64,000 bases of DNA. Source: Fomitopsis serialis (taxonomy: Eukaryota > Basidiomycota > Agaricomycetes > Polyporales > Fomitopsidaceae). The stretch is taken from positions 62,001 through 126,000 of the forward strand of contig NW_025955043.1 in NCBI RefSeq assembly GCF_022376445.1, written 5' to 3'. The notes under the pieces are model-generated. The model searched no databases. It had not been told where the DNA came from and saw only the letters and a list, made by a program, of their open reading frames with translations. Within the stretch, counting starts at the first letter, position 1, and each line of letters begins with the position of its first letter. The position numbers and the translations under genes are program-made. Below are positions 24,201 to 33,950 of the stretch, piece by piece.

Positions 24201-25450
24201 ATTGGGAGATTGAGTCAATGGATGTCAAGACGGCATTCCTGAACGGTGATCTTGAAGAGGAGATCTACATGGAACAACCTGAAGGCTGGGTTGTACCAGG
24301 CAAGGAAGACCATGTTTGTCTTCTTCTGAAGGCTATATATGGACTTAAGCAGGCTTCACGCCAATGGAATGCTAAGATCCATGCGTCTCTCCTAGGGCTT
24401 GGTTTTATGTGCACATATTCGGATGCTGGTGTATACGTTTATACCCGTGAGTCTGGAGATCACACCTGTGTCGTCATTTTATATGTCGACGACTTGTTGC
24501 TCTTGGGTAACTCTAAGCCCTTCATTGATTCGGTCAAAGAGCGCTTGTCAAATGAATACCAGATGACAGATTTGGGAGAAGTCCAACGTTTTCTAGGTCT
24601 TAGAATACGTCGAGAGCATTCTACACGCAGGCTCTTCGTTGACCAGGAAGACTATGTTGAGACTGTCCTAGAGCGTTTTGGAATGAGCAACTGCAAAGTA
24701 GCTCGAACACCGTTGCCAGTGGGTGCAAACTTGCTGAGCAGTACTGAGACTGCTACCGAAGAGTTTAGGACAAAGTATCAGAGCATTATTGGCAGTATCA
24801 TGTACGCCATGCTAGGTACTAGGCCTGATATCGCTTTTGCGGTCACGCGATTGGCCAAGTTTTCGTCCAACTCATCTAAAGAGCATATGCGTTTGGCATT
24901 CTACGTTCTGCGCTACTTGCAAGGAACTAAGAGTTTTGCGCTCTGTTATGATGGTGGCAGTAACTCTGGTCTGATTGCCTACTCAGACTCAGATTGGGCC
25001 GAAGACCGCAATGATAGGCATTCAACAAGCGGTTTCATCTTCATGATGGCCAATTGTTGAATTTGTGTCATTTCGTGGGCGTCGAGACGTCAGCTGACTG
25101 TTTCTCTGTCTTCAACTGAAGCAGAATACAAGGCCGCCTCAGACACTTGTCGTCAGATGGCTTGGCTTCGTCATTTCGGCGAGGAGCTTGGAGACAACAT
25201 GTCTAGTCCTACTCCTCTTTGTTTAGACAACCTCGGAAGCATCTTCCTATCGGTGAATCCTGTTGTGGACCGCCGAACCAAGCATATAGAGATCAGGTAT
25301 CACTATATACGCGAGTTCTACGAGCGTGGTGAAACTGAGATCTACTACGTCGCAAGCAAAGACCAGCTTGCTGACTGCTTGACAAAGAATGTTCCTCTCA
25401 ATGCAATTGAGAAGTTCAGGTCGTCTTCTGGCATGCTTGTAGCATCTTGA
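21281..25450 (+). pseudogene. Copia-2 gag-pol polyprotein with two in-frame TGA stops
   Basis: The start MGDVKPDT has a CCACCATGG context. Gag body LAAMRGYLTF...LLEADGETLKSAKSMWEALKKAFG; knuckle-like CGHCGGKHGEENC. Protease active site is MDSGASMT (about 22200). GAG-pre-integrase has LWHCRFGHPS and CEGCQWGK. The integrase core has HTDEDG, HSDRGGEY and ENGRAERWN-type residues (DDE present). RT has VDVKTAFLNGDL and the catalytic ILYVDDLLLLG (about 24477-24509). RNase H has YSDSDWAEDRNDRHSTSG and STEAEYKAA. Stops are TGA at 21419-21421, in gag, and TGA at 25058-25060, in RNase H. Everything between them is open for 1209 codons. Only these two point changes appear to disable it. Confidence 0.95.
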
Positions 25451-25461
25451 ACAAGTGGGAG

Positions 25462-26036
25462 TGTTGAACTTCGACTATTTTGGGCGTTACACTATGGGAT
25501 AGGACTTATCCTTTACCCATTATGGACTTATGTTCTTCGTTGCTACATATTACATACATTTCTTACGGACTTGATCCAGACCTGTAGCACATGATCTGTT
25601 CTAGACTTGTACGGAACATTCCACTATCTTCCAGTACTTTCCAGGATGTTCCAGCACGTTCCTTGATGACATCACTATGACATCACTATGACATCACTAT
25701 GATATCATGTTCTAGGACTGTCCAGATTCCCTTCCGGTCCTGTCCAGTCCTTTCCAGTATGTTCTATCCATGGTGCAATCATCGCATCATTGCTCATTGC
25801 ACCATTACGATGTCATGCTACTACGCTTACTGTACGATCATGTGATGGCTCTCTCATGTGTATATATACTGGGCTGGATGCCCTTGTAATGTAACGATCT
25901 CTCCTCTCATTCTACGCCTCCTGAGCCTTCCCCTCAGTAGTCTTGAGATCTGTTGTAAGTCCTTCATTCTAACAGTCCTTTGTTTGCTCCTTTGTAGTCT
26001 TGCCTTCAGCTACGCCACACCACTCCTTGTTCAACA
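25462..26036 (+). repeat. Copia-2 3' LTR
   Basis: 575 bp, preceded by purine tract AAGTGGGAG. It differs from the 5' LTR by three base changes (two at CpG) and one extra CATCACTATGA unit. Confidence 0.95.
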
Positions 26037-29000
26037 GCCGCTGCTGTTGCCACAGCCCAATCAACTCCCGTTGATGTCTACAACTCTGGTGCGACACATC
26101 ACATGTCCCCATATCGCGATAACTTTGCCACCTTCATCAACATGCTGCCTAAGTTGCTGAAAGCCGCCAACCAGCAGCCTTTCCAGGCCACGGGAATGGG
26201 GGAGATGATTGTATCAGTACTGAATGGGTCAGCCCCTGCCTCACAGATCCGTTTGACGAAGGTGCTGTACACACCTTCATTGGGTTTCACACTCATCTCG
26301 ATTGGCCGAATCGACGATGCTGGGTTCACGTCGACGTTCACGGGTGGCAAGCTCACGATCGCCGACAAGGACGGGAAGGTCATCGGAACCGTTCCCAAGG
26401 CCGAGGGCCTGTACCTTGTGTCACACAATCACATGGATGGATCAGCCAACACCGCTACACGAGTCGAGAAGCTTACCGTTATGGAGCTTCACCGCTGCCT
26501 TGGGCATATCGCGCCACGGGCTATACACGAGCTCATCTCTGGCGGATGTATTACCGGTATTGCACTGGTGCTGTCTGACAAGCCCGAGGCATGTGATGTC
26601 TGTATCCGTGCCAAATCGATGTGGAAACCTGTTCCGGAGGTGCACCAGGGGAGTGTGCTGATGAGATAGGCAAGGAGATCCATTCGGACCTCTGGGGTGC
26701 TGCACACATCATTACGATGGGTGGACAGAAATACTACATCAGTTTCACTGACGATAAGACCCGGTTCTCTGCAATTTACCTGTTGCAACTGAAGAGCGAA
26801 ACCTTCGAAGTGTTCAAGGCTTTTGAGGCATGGCTCGAGAACCACCACGGCAAGCGCATCAAGTACTTGAACACTGATTGTGGTGGTGAGTACCTCAGTG
26901 ATGAGTTCAAGGCTCACCTGCAAGCTCGCGGCATCGAGGTGAAGCTCTCCGTGCATGACACGCATGAGGAAGCTGGTGTTGCCGAGCACCTGAACTGTAC
27001 GTTGATGGAGAAGACACGTGCCTTGCTCCTTCAGTCCAGGCTGCCAAAATCTCTGTGGGGTGAGGTAGTGCTGCACGTGACATGGTTGAAGAACCGTACC
27101 TCGACGAAGGTGCTCGATGGAATGACTCCTTTCGAGGCTGTGTCCGGGCGCGCCCCTGGACTTGCTGGTCTGCCAATATGGGGTACCAAGGTCTAGGTCC
27201 ATGACACGTTGACCGGGAAGATCGGTGTGCGAGCGAAGGAAGCTCGCTGGGTTGGTTTTGACGCACAAAGCAAAGGCCATTGCGTGTATTGGCCAGCGGC
27301 AACAGGGGTGACCGTCGAGCACAACATCCATTTCAGTGTGGACGAGCCAACCATTGTCTACAAAGACGATGGAGTCGAGCTTGAGGGGAGGGAGTGTTGG
27401 GCAATGACAAGCCCGAGTCCACCGCCGACAACTCTGAACCTGAACCCGAGAGCGAGGACGTACCTGACGAGCCCTCTACCCCACCTTGTTCACCGAAGCC
27501 TCTCATGCCACCACCAACACCATGCCCAGTGCATTTCCGCAAGCCGACACAGAAGGTCAGCGACATGCTCGCTGGTAGAAGTGCTGACAAACACTTACCG
27601 CGAGGGGTACCTGTCCCAACGGAGGATGCTCCAAAGGATGACAAGGGTGCCGGTGCCGACCTTGTTGAAGAGATCTCGGGTGTCACAATGGCTGCACACA
27701 TAGCGGATGCGGAAGGCTTGGATCTGCGCTCGATCCAGGAGGCGCAGCGTCGCCCCAAGTGGCCGCGTTGGCAGGAGGCGATTCTTGAGGAGGTACGCGT
27801 GCTCGAGGCCCATGGTACGTGGTGCCTTGAACGGCCACCGCCTGGTGTGAACATTGTCAGCTGTCGATGGGTGTTCCACGCTAAGAAGGATGCATCTGGG
27901 AATGTTTACCATTATTGTGCTTGTCTCGTCGCACGAGGATTCTCACAGGTGCCAGGTGTCAATTTCTTTGACACTTATGCCCCTGTTGCGAAGATGGCAT
28001 CAATTTGAACGCTCCTCGCCTTTGCTGCACGTCACAATTTTGAGGTACACCAGGTGGATGTGAAGAGCGCCTACCTGCATGGAGACTTCGAAGAGAATGA
28101 AGTTATCTACATGTCCCTGCCACCGGGTGTGGAGCTCACCAAGGAAAAGGGCCTCATACTCTGTCTCCTACGTCCGCTGTATGGTCTCCGACAGAGTGTG
28201 CGTCACTGGCATAAGAAGCTGCTCTGCACGCTGCAGAGCCGCCTCCGCATGTCGCAGTGCGATGTTGACCAGGCTGTTTTCTTTCATGTTGAGAAGGATT
28301 CCTTGATTGCGATGGGTGTGCACGTCGACGATTTGACAATCGTGACATCTGGGGATCCTCTCATGGCCGAGGTGAAGGCGAGCCTGCACAAGGACTTCTA
28401 GATCTCTGGCAATGGGCCCATCCATTGGATCCTCAGGTTTGCCATCAAACGCGACCGCGAGGCATGCACACTGTCATTGTCCCAGGTGTCGTGCATCGAG
28501 TTGATTATACAACGATTCAACCTAGAGGACGCGAAGCCTGTGACAACGCCAATGGAGCCGGCAGCTCACCTGTCAGCCACGCAATCACCGCAGACAACCG
28601 CCGAAGCAGCAGAGATGCGTGACGTACCCTACCGCGAGGCCGTTGGCTCGTTGATGTACATGTCTCTGGGAACGCGCCCCGACATCACGTATGCTGTCTC
28701 TGTCCTCTCTCGTTTCTCAGAGAACCCTGGCCGTGTGCACTGGGAGGCTGTCAAACGTGTCTTCAGGTACCTTGCTGGAACGAAGAACTTGAAGCTCACC
28801 TACGGCGCGGTGCAGTTCGATCTGGTTGGTTACTCCGATGCAGATGGCTCAATGCATGAAGACCGCAAAGTGATCTCTGGCTACACGTTTCTCATCGATG
28901 GAGGAGCTGTCTCTTGGGTGTCGAAGTGTCAAGAGATCATCTCGTTGTCTACGATGGAATCTGAGTACGTCACTGTCGTTCACGTGTCGAAGGAAGCACT

Positions 29001-29286
29001 CTGGCTTCGTTTGCTCATTGGCCAAGTGTTCGCACCGTTCACGGAGCCTATCCCTCTCAATTCCGACAACCAATCCGCCATCTCGCTCACACAAGATCAT
29101 CAGTACCATGCACGCACCAAGCACATCGACATTCACTTTCACTTTATTTGCTGGGTCATGCAAGACAAGAAGATTAAACTCATCTATTGCCCTACCGAAG
29201 ATATGGTCGCCGACGTGCTCACAAAAGCGCTCTCCAGCCCAAGGGTCAAGCACTTCGCGAATGCGCTCGGACTCTTGCACGATTGA
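26037..29286 (+). pseudogene. Copia-1 protease, integrase, RT and RNase H (broken)
   Basis: Continues Copia-1 gag after the Copia-2 insertion. Protease YNSGATHHM (Asn replaces the catalytic Asp of DSGA). GAG-pre-integrase has LHRCLGHIA and CDVCIRAKS. The integrase core has HSDLWG, NTDCGGEYLS and EHLNCTLMEK (DDE kept). RT has FHAKKDASGN, VDVKSAYLHGDF and VHVDDLTIV. RNase H has YSDADGSMHEDRKVISG, TMESEYV and TKHIDIHFH. Defects: a frameshift near 26660, TAG at 27194 (in a WVHD context), TGA at 28006 (where ASIRTLLAF is usual, CGA to TGA) and TAG at 28399. The element is dead. Confidence 0.9.
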
Positions 29287-29293
29287 GGGGGAG

Positions 29294-29745
29294 TGTTGGA
29301 GCAGTGCAATCTGTGCACCGTCTGGCCCCGGCTATGTTACAATACCCATATGTCTTTCTTATCACTCTCGCCACGCCGTATTGCATGATGTGCCATCTCG
29401 CTCATTATCCCGCCGTACTCGCCGTCTGTACCCGTTCATTCATTACCATTTACAGTACATTCGCGCTCTCCTTCCTAGCTTCGTCACTCTCTCTCTTATA
29501 CCCGCGACTCTTGCCCAGTCACCCTCAGTCTTGCTCTTTTGCTTGAACATGTACTGAGGGTGAGTTCGTGTCCAGTATGTCTGTCGCATACCGTAGCTTA
29601 CCCTGACTTCCGTAGCCGTCGTCTTGTGCTTGTTAGGTATGCAAATATATCAGTCTTGCTCTTTTGCTTGAGTGTGTACTGAGGCTGTCGTCTTGTGCTT
29701 GTTAGCCCGATGACTGCACGCTCTCGCTGCCCCGCTGTTGCTTTA
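29294..29745 (+). repeat. Copia-1 3' LTR
   Basis: 452 bp, uninterrupted, preceded by the purine tract TTGAGGGGGAG. Ends TTGCTTTA followed by the target duplication AAGCG. Confidence 0.95.
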
Positions 29746-29860
29746 AAGCGGGCTGGTGAGTGGGCGGGGCTGGTGGGCGACAACCGGGCAGGTCACAGGT
29801 GAGTGGGTGTGTGAGTGGGCAGGTGAGCGGGCGTGCGAGCAGGCGGGTGCCATGAACGGT
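29746..29860 (+). repeat. G-rich simple repeat next to Copia-1
   Basis: Degenerate GTGAGTGGGCGG / GAGCGGGCG units over about 100 bp. A similar block (AAAGCGGGCGGTGAGCGAGCGGG) recurs near 30846-30880, so both belong to the host element that Copia-1 entered. Confidence 0.6.
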
Positions 29861-30110
29861 CATCATGGGCGGCCAGCTCAAGCTCGTCAGACTTGTTGAT
29901 GACATCATGGACGGCTTCTCGGAGACTACGATGCCGAACACATTTTCATCGACATCTTCCCTGTCTGTCAGTCCCTCCCACTCCCTCTGTGATTGTCCCC
30001 ATACCGATCATGACCCCGAAGTGTGCTACGTGCCCACCATCACGCCATCACACCCTCTACGCCCTCTACGCCTTGCGGATGCACCAAACACATGCCGAGC
30101 ACAAACCTCA

Positions 30111-30715
30111 CACACAAGACGACCCCACTATGATGCGGGGTCGTCTATTCACATTGTACTGCCTTCCCCACCACCGCATCTCCCTTCCCGTTTACCACCA
30201 CCCTCTGGCTGCCCGTCCCACGTGTCACACACATGATCGCATTGAACGTGTGCCGCGGTCTTAGCACAAATGACAGGCAACCCCGCAGAAGAACGGGGCT
30301 GTCTGTCTGTTTGCCCCCGCCTTCCCAATCCGCCCCCGCTGTCCCAGCATCTCTCGGATGCGTGCAATGTGTGCCGAGGACGTATAGTGAATGCCAGGTG
30401 TCCCGGCACGACGGCGGGACATCTGGTCGCAAACTTGGGCCCTCCCCGCCACATCGCCGCCTTATCGCCATGCCTCAGCACTCCTACCTCGCCCCTCCCC
30501 CGCGCTCCACAGCTCTCAGACGTGCCAAACACATGCCAAACACGCAGCACGTACCCATGACGACCCCGCTCTTCCGCGGGGTCATCTATTCGTGCGCTGC
30601 CGCCTTCCCAGTCCTCCCCCGCCATCCTACCATCTCTCAGACGCGTGCGATGCGTGCCGAGAATCAACCGCGCATGTCAAGCGACCCCGCACAACAACGG
30701 GTCGTCTGGTCGCGA
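30111..30715 (+). repeat. Array of five related hairpins at 120-160 bp spacing
   Basis: Short GC stems recur with a C-rich spacer. AGACGACCCC pairs with GGGGTCGTCT around 30117-30146. CCCCG/CGGGG with outer GACAG/CTGTC lies around 30270-30306. TGTCCCG/CGGGACA is near 30399-30422. GACCCCGC/GCGGGGTC is near 30561-30582. CGACCC/GGGTCG is near 30689-30711. Spacers share CCTTCCCxxxCCxCCCCCGC and GCGTGCxATGxGTGCCGAG motifs, so these are diverged tandem units of about 130-150 bp. Located inside the presumed hAT-like element. Confidence 0.7.
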
Positions 30716-30939
30716 GCTTGGGCCCTCCACACCACACCACGGCCTTCTCGCCCTGCCACAGCCCTCCTACGTTGCTGCGCCATCCTCTACCATATGGCTG
30801 GCAAACGTGTGGACGACTCACGAGCAACTTGAAGCAGACGGCGGGAAAGCGGGCGGTGAGCGAGCGGGTGAGTGAGTGGACAAGCACGTCTGATGATTGG
30901 AAGGTGGGCATGAAACAATGATGGGTGGCTGCGATGGAG

Positions 30940-31079
30940 TGCGGACCCGTCCACTTACCCGTGGACCCGCCTGCACCCGTGCAAAACCTGTACCCGCTGT
31001 CACGGGTCCGTACCCAGGGCGGGTACGGGTGCGGGTACACCTCAGGACACCTGCGGGTGTACCCGTGCTCTGCACTACG
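30940..31079 (-). mobile_element. Right end of the old hAT-like element
   Basis: Hexamer-rich (GGGTACGGGTGCGGGTAC, ACCCGTGGACCCG) and ending CCCGTGCTCTGCACTA. Read inward this is TAGTGCAGAGCACGGGT, the inverse of the end at 14945. Without Copia-1 the two ends enclose about 2.1 kb, similar to the 1852-bp elements at 44.6-49.0 kb. Confidence 0.5.
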
Positions 31080-31315
31080 AGTAACTGCACCCACACCCGC
31101 ACCAATTTGATGCAGTTGCTCCGGATTCCAGAGGTGGATAGATTGCGCATGGCATTGTCATTTCTTCGTGCAATGTGTGACAAACTGGCGAAAATCATCA
31201 CTTCATACTGGCAGAGGCTCATTGGTGCTACCTTATATTACGCAAACTCACTGATGTATGAGGGGCTGCAGCTCTAGACTGAGCTGCGACACGTCGGCAC
31301 ACACATCTGGACTTC

Positions 31316-31998
31316 ATGGCTCCACCACGCTGGTTGACCGCTGAGGAAGCTGCCTTCTTGCTTTCGAAGGTGGACGTGTTCCGATCACATCAGCTATCGC
31401 AAAAACTGCAACGGTTCTAGCCCACAGTGTACTGCAAATGGTTCACCACATTCCCGGAGAAGCCCAGGGTTCTTCCAAACATTGAGGGTGAGCTGTCAAA
31501 GGAACAGAATCAGCAGCTGCAATCGGCAATTCAGACCCGTCAGAAGGTACGTACACCTATTTGACAATCATCGACGGTCCACTGACCTACGTACGAAAGC
31601 AAATCTATAACTGGTTCAATAACCTTAATAGTCAGCAAAATTGAAAAGCCAAGTCTATGCGGGTGCCCGTGAACCTTTTCAAGATGAAATCACATTGTCA
31701 TCTGAAGGAGATCGAGGTGTATTCCCGTAAGTATTATGATGAGCAGGTTAAACCACTTGTGCAGAAACAGTTGCATGGGCGCACCATTACAAAGGCTGAG
31801 AGGCTCTTGATTATCAAGGACACCACAGAGGATAAGTACAAAACAGAAGACGAGAACATTAAGGAGGAGATCAGGGTGCATGTGCTTGCACTTCGGACAT
31901 TGGGAGCAAACAGTGACGAGGAAGATGAAGCTAAGGAGGGTGCGGATGAGGACATAATTGACCCGGTCGTGTGCCAAGCGTACGTACAGCGAAGCTGA
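31316..31998 (+). pseudogene. Decayed basidiomycete multicopy gene (YSRKYYDEQVKP family)
   Basis: Reads APPRWLTAEEAAFLLSKV, then PTVYCKWFTTFPEKPR, an intron 31548-31600 (GTACGT..AAAG), QIYNWFNNLNS, and KEIEVYSRKYYDEQVKPLV with LTKAER-like ITKAERLLIIKDTTEDKY. From memory, this layout (R/W-L-T-EEAAFL, WF..FPE, Q-x-x-x-W-F-N-N, YSxxYYxxxVKP) is a family repeated many times in Agaricomycete genomes, of unknown function and often near transposons. The copy is dead: TAG after KLQRF and TGA after NSQQN. It is truncated at 31998, where repeat family A begins. Confidence 0.65.
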
Positions 31999-32027
31999 AT
32001 GCTGCATATTTTGAACTGAATTACGGT

Positions 32028-33950
32028 CCCTGAGGTACGAAGGAATCATTCTTATGACTGGAAGAAATGTAACACTTAGCATGGAGCCCAATGTGGCAGG
32101 TTTTTCCCACAGTGCACGTGACTGTTTGAGTGGAAGATAGGCAGAGATAAGTAACACTTACTATGCTGTCATTAGCTGAGTTGCAATTTTCAGACTCCCA
32201 GACAACGCAACTTGCACCAACACACCCAAACAAATGCTGTGGCTGACAATTCCCCATGGACATGGGGCTCCTGTAACATCTAGCTTGGAGCCCAATATGG
32301 AAAGTGGTGAACATGGCATGTGACCTAACCAGCAGCACTGCGCTCCAATATAATCAATCACTTTTTGGAACAGTAAGCACTCACAAATAGATATGGCAAG
32401 TATATAGTCAACTTGTAGCCCTTGTTTCATAGAGTCTACAGTAATATTGTTGTGCCCCAATAGTGGCTAGTTAGGCCAGAAAATACAAAATACAAAAAAA
32501 TGCAAGAGACTGCAGAATTTAAACTGCTCATTTTCACCCTAGATATGTAGCACACAACCCATACAGTATAGCCATGTGTCAGACATCATGAAAATGCTTT
32601 ATGGTGCCACTCCAGAGCTCAGAATGGGCAAGGACTGCTCATTTCATGCTGGTACATGGTATTATTGCTCACCTTCCATATATGGTACTATGTCGTCAAC
32701 ATCACAGACCTCATCAACATGCCATAGTGCTCCATGAATATCTTCTGATTTATCTGCAATTTAGGAAGCATTGGACATCCACTTTATTGAGAATTACTGG
32801 ATTTGGAAGGTTTCTCACCATTTAGGGCAATGTGGGCTTTGTGATACTTCTTGTGCAATAAGCCCTACCACAACTTGCCTGAAATGTACATTTCCATGGT
32901 TCACATTAGCTACACATCACTACCTTTGTACACATGTCTCTGTTGTACCAGAAAAGGCACAATGGCCACTGGGTCTAGCCAGTCACATGATCAATGACGT
33001 GTGGTCGCAGCACTCGCAGCGATAATACACCGCTGCAACTGCTGCGACCCCATATCATTGGTCATGTGACTGCAGAAATGCGGTCAAAAATGCGCAGAAT
33101 ATTCATTCTCAGTACAAAACCCACTGTTTTGGGGCCATAAAAATCCCATAAATCCCCAGTAAATTGCGACAACCTCAGTACAGCTATCCTAGAGTAGTTT
33201 GAAGTCATTTGAGACCAACATCATCTCAATTGAAGGCCACAAGGCTGCCAGTTGGCTTTCAAAATACAGTGCCACATTGGGTTGTTACCTGTAGTCACTC
33301 CATGGTATCTGGGAGTGATTTGCTTATGATGAGAGCAAAGCTATCTGAGCATTCAGCCAATGTGACATTGAGGTATCCAGGACATACATGGCTTGGTGGG
33401 TTAGAGTATGCACATTTAATAATATCACAGACACAGCCATGGGTGTGCTCCCAATATGTCTGATATGTATACAAATTACAACACGGTGGTCCTACTATCT
33501 TCCCCAGCAAATCTCTGATGTAGCCAATGGTACAATACTAGAATTGGCCTTCATGAGAAGGAGCATCAGCAGCCTTAGTGCTTCACAGTAGTATATCCAG
33601 AGTTGGACCCAGTACATATACAATGCATGTATGCTGGTTGCTGACTTGCATTACATAAATCAGTGTACTTGAACTGGTGCAATGATGCACTCTAAATATT
33701 ACACCATTTGTATAGCATTTACTGGGCCCATAAAGCCTTGCCCAGTGTTAAATTCCCAATTGGGAATGGTACCTACCATAGGTAGTAATCTTGATTATGT
33801 GATAGCTCTTCTTTCATTGGCCCTCTCATACATTCCATAGCCTTCATAGCTCCCTAGGTTGGGCATGAAGTACAAAATAGAGCTTGAACATGTACATTAT
33901 TACCTCCAAAAGCATTGATGTGACTGTTGTTTACAAACCACATACTCTAT
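32028..33950 (+). repeat. Repeat family A, copy 1
   Basis: Starts TCCCTGAGGTACGAAGG and shows continuous similarity to 51567-53290 in the same orientation (for example the CAGACTCCCAGAC and CCCACAGTGCA blocks, the ACACAGCCATG block at 33430, and GATAGCTC near 33800). A diverged partial copy is at 41055-41400. No long frame exists. Strongly CpG-poor. Element class unknown. Confidence 0.75.
32982..33070. repeat. 89-bp imperfect palindrome (MITE-like) in repeat A copy 1
   Basis: Arms of 31 bp (GTCACATGATCAATGACGTG... and its complement ending ...GGTCATGTGAC) match at about 26 of 31 positions around a 27-bp centre. Copy 2 of repeat A holds only the left half near 52511-52540. It could form a stable cruciform. 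Confidence 0.6.

Larger units (their letters stand above)
19480..26036 (+). mobile_element. Copia-2: nearly intact Ty1/copia element nested in Copia-1
   Basis: Target duplication GCCGC on both sides (19475-19479 and 26037-26041). LTRs begin TGTTGAAC and end GTTCAACA (5' 564 bp, 3' 575 bp). They differ by three substitutions and one 11-bp repeat unit, so insertion is recent. Contents are a PBS of the half-tRNA type, a long leader with ATG-less open frames, one gag-pol frame with two TGA stops, and the polypurine tract AAGTGGGAG. Removing it and one duplication restores the Copia-1 frame into its protease. Confidence 0.97.
15691..29745 (+). mobile_element. Copia-1: decayed Ty1/copia LTR retrotransposon, split by two insertions
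   Basis: Bounded by 5-bp target duplications AAGCG (15686-15690 and 29746-29750). The LTRs start TGTTGGAGCAG and end TTGCTTTA, so termini are TG..TA. Order is 5' LTR (15691-15906 plus 17698-17933, interrupted), PBS (17934), gag (18052), a gap filled by Copia-2, then protease, integrase, RT and RNase H (26037-29286), polypurine tract and 3' LTR (29294). Subtracting both insertions leaves an element of about 5.7 kb, normal for copia. Coding is broken by at least two frameshifts and three stops. It could be mobilised only in trans. Confidence 0.95.
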
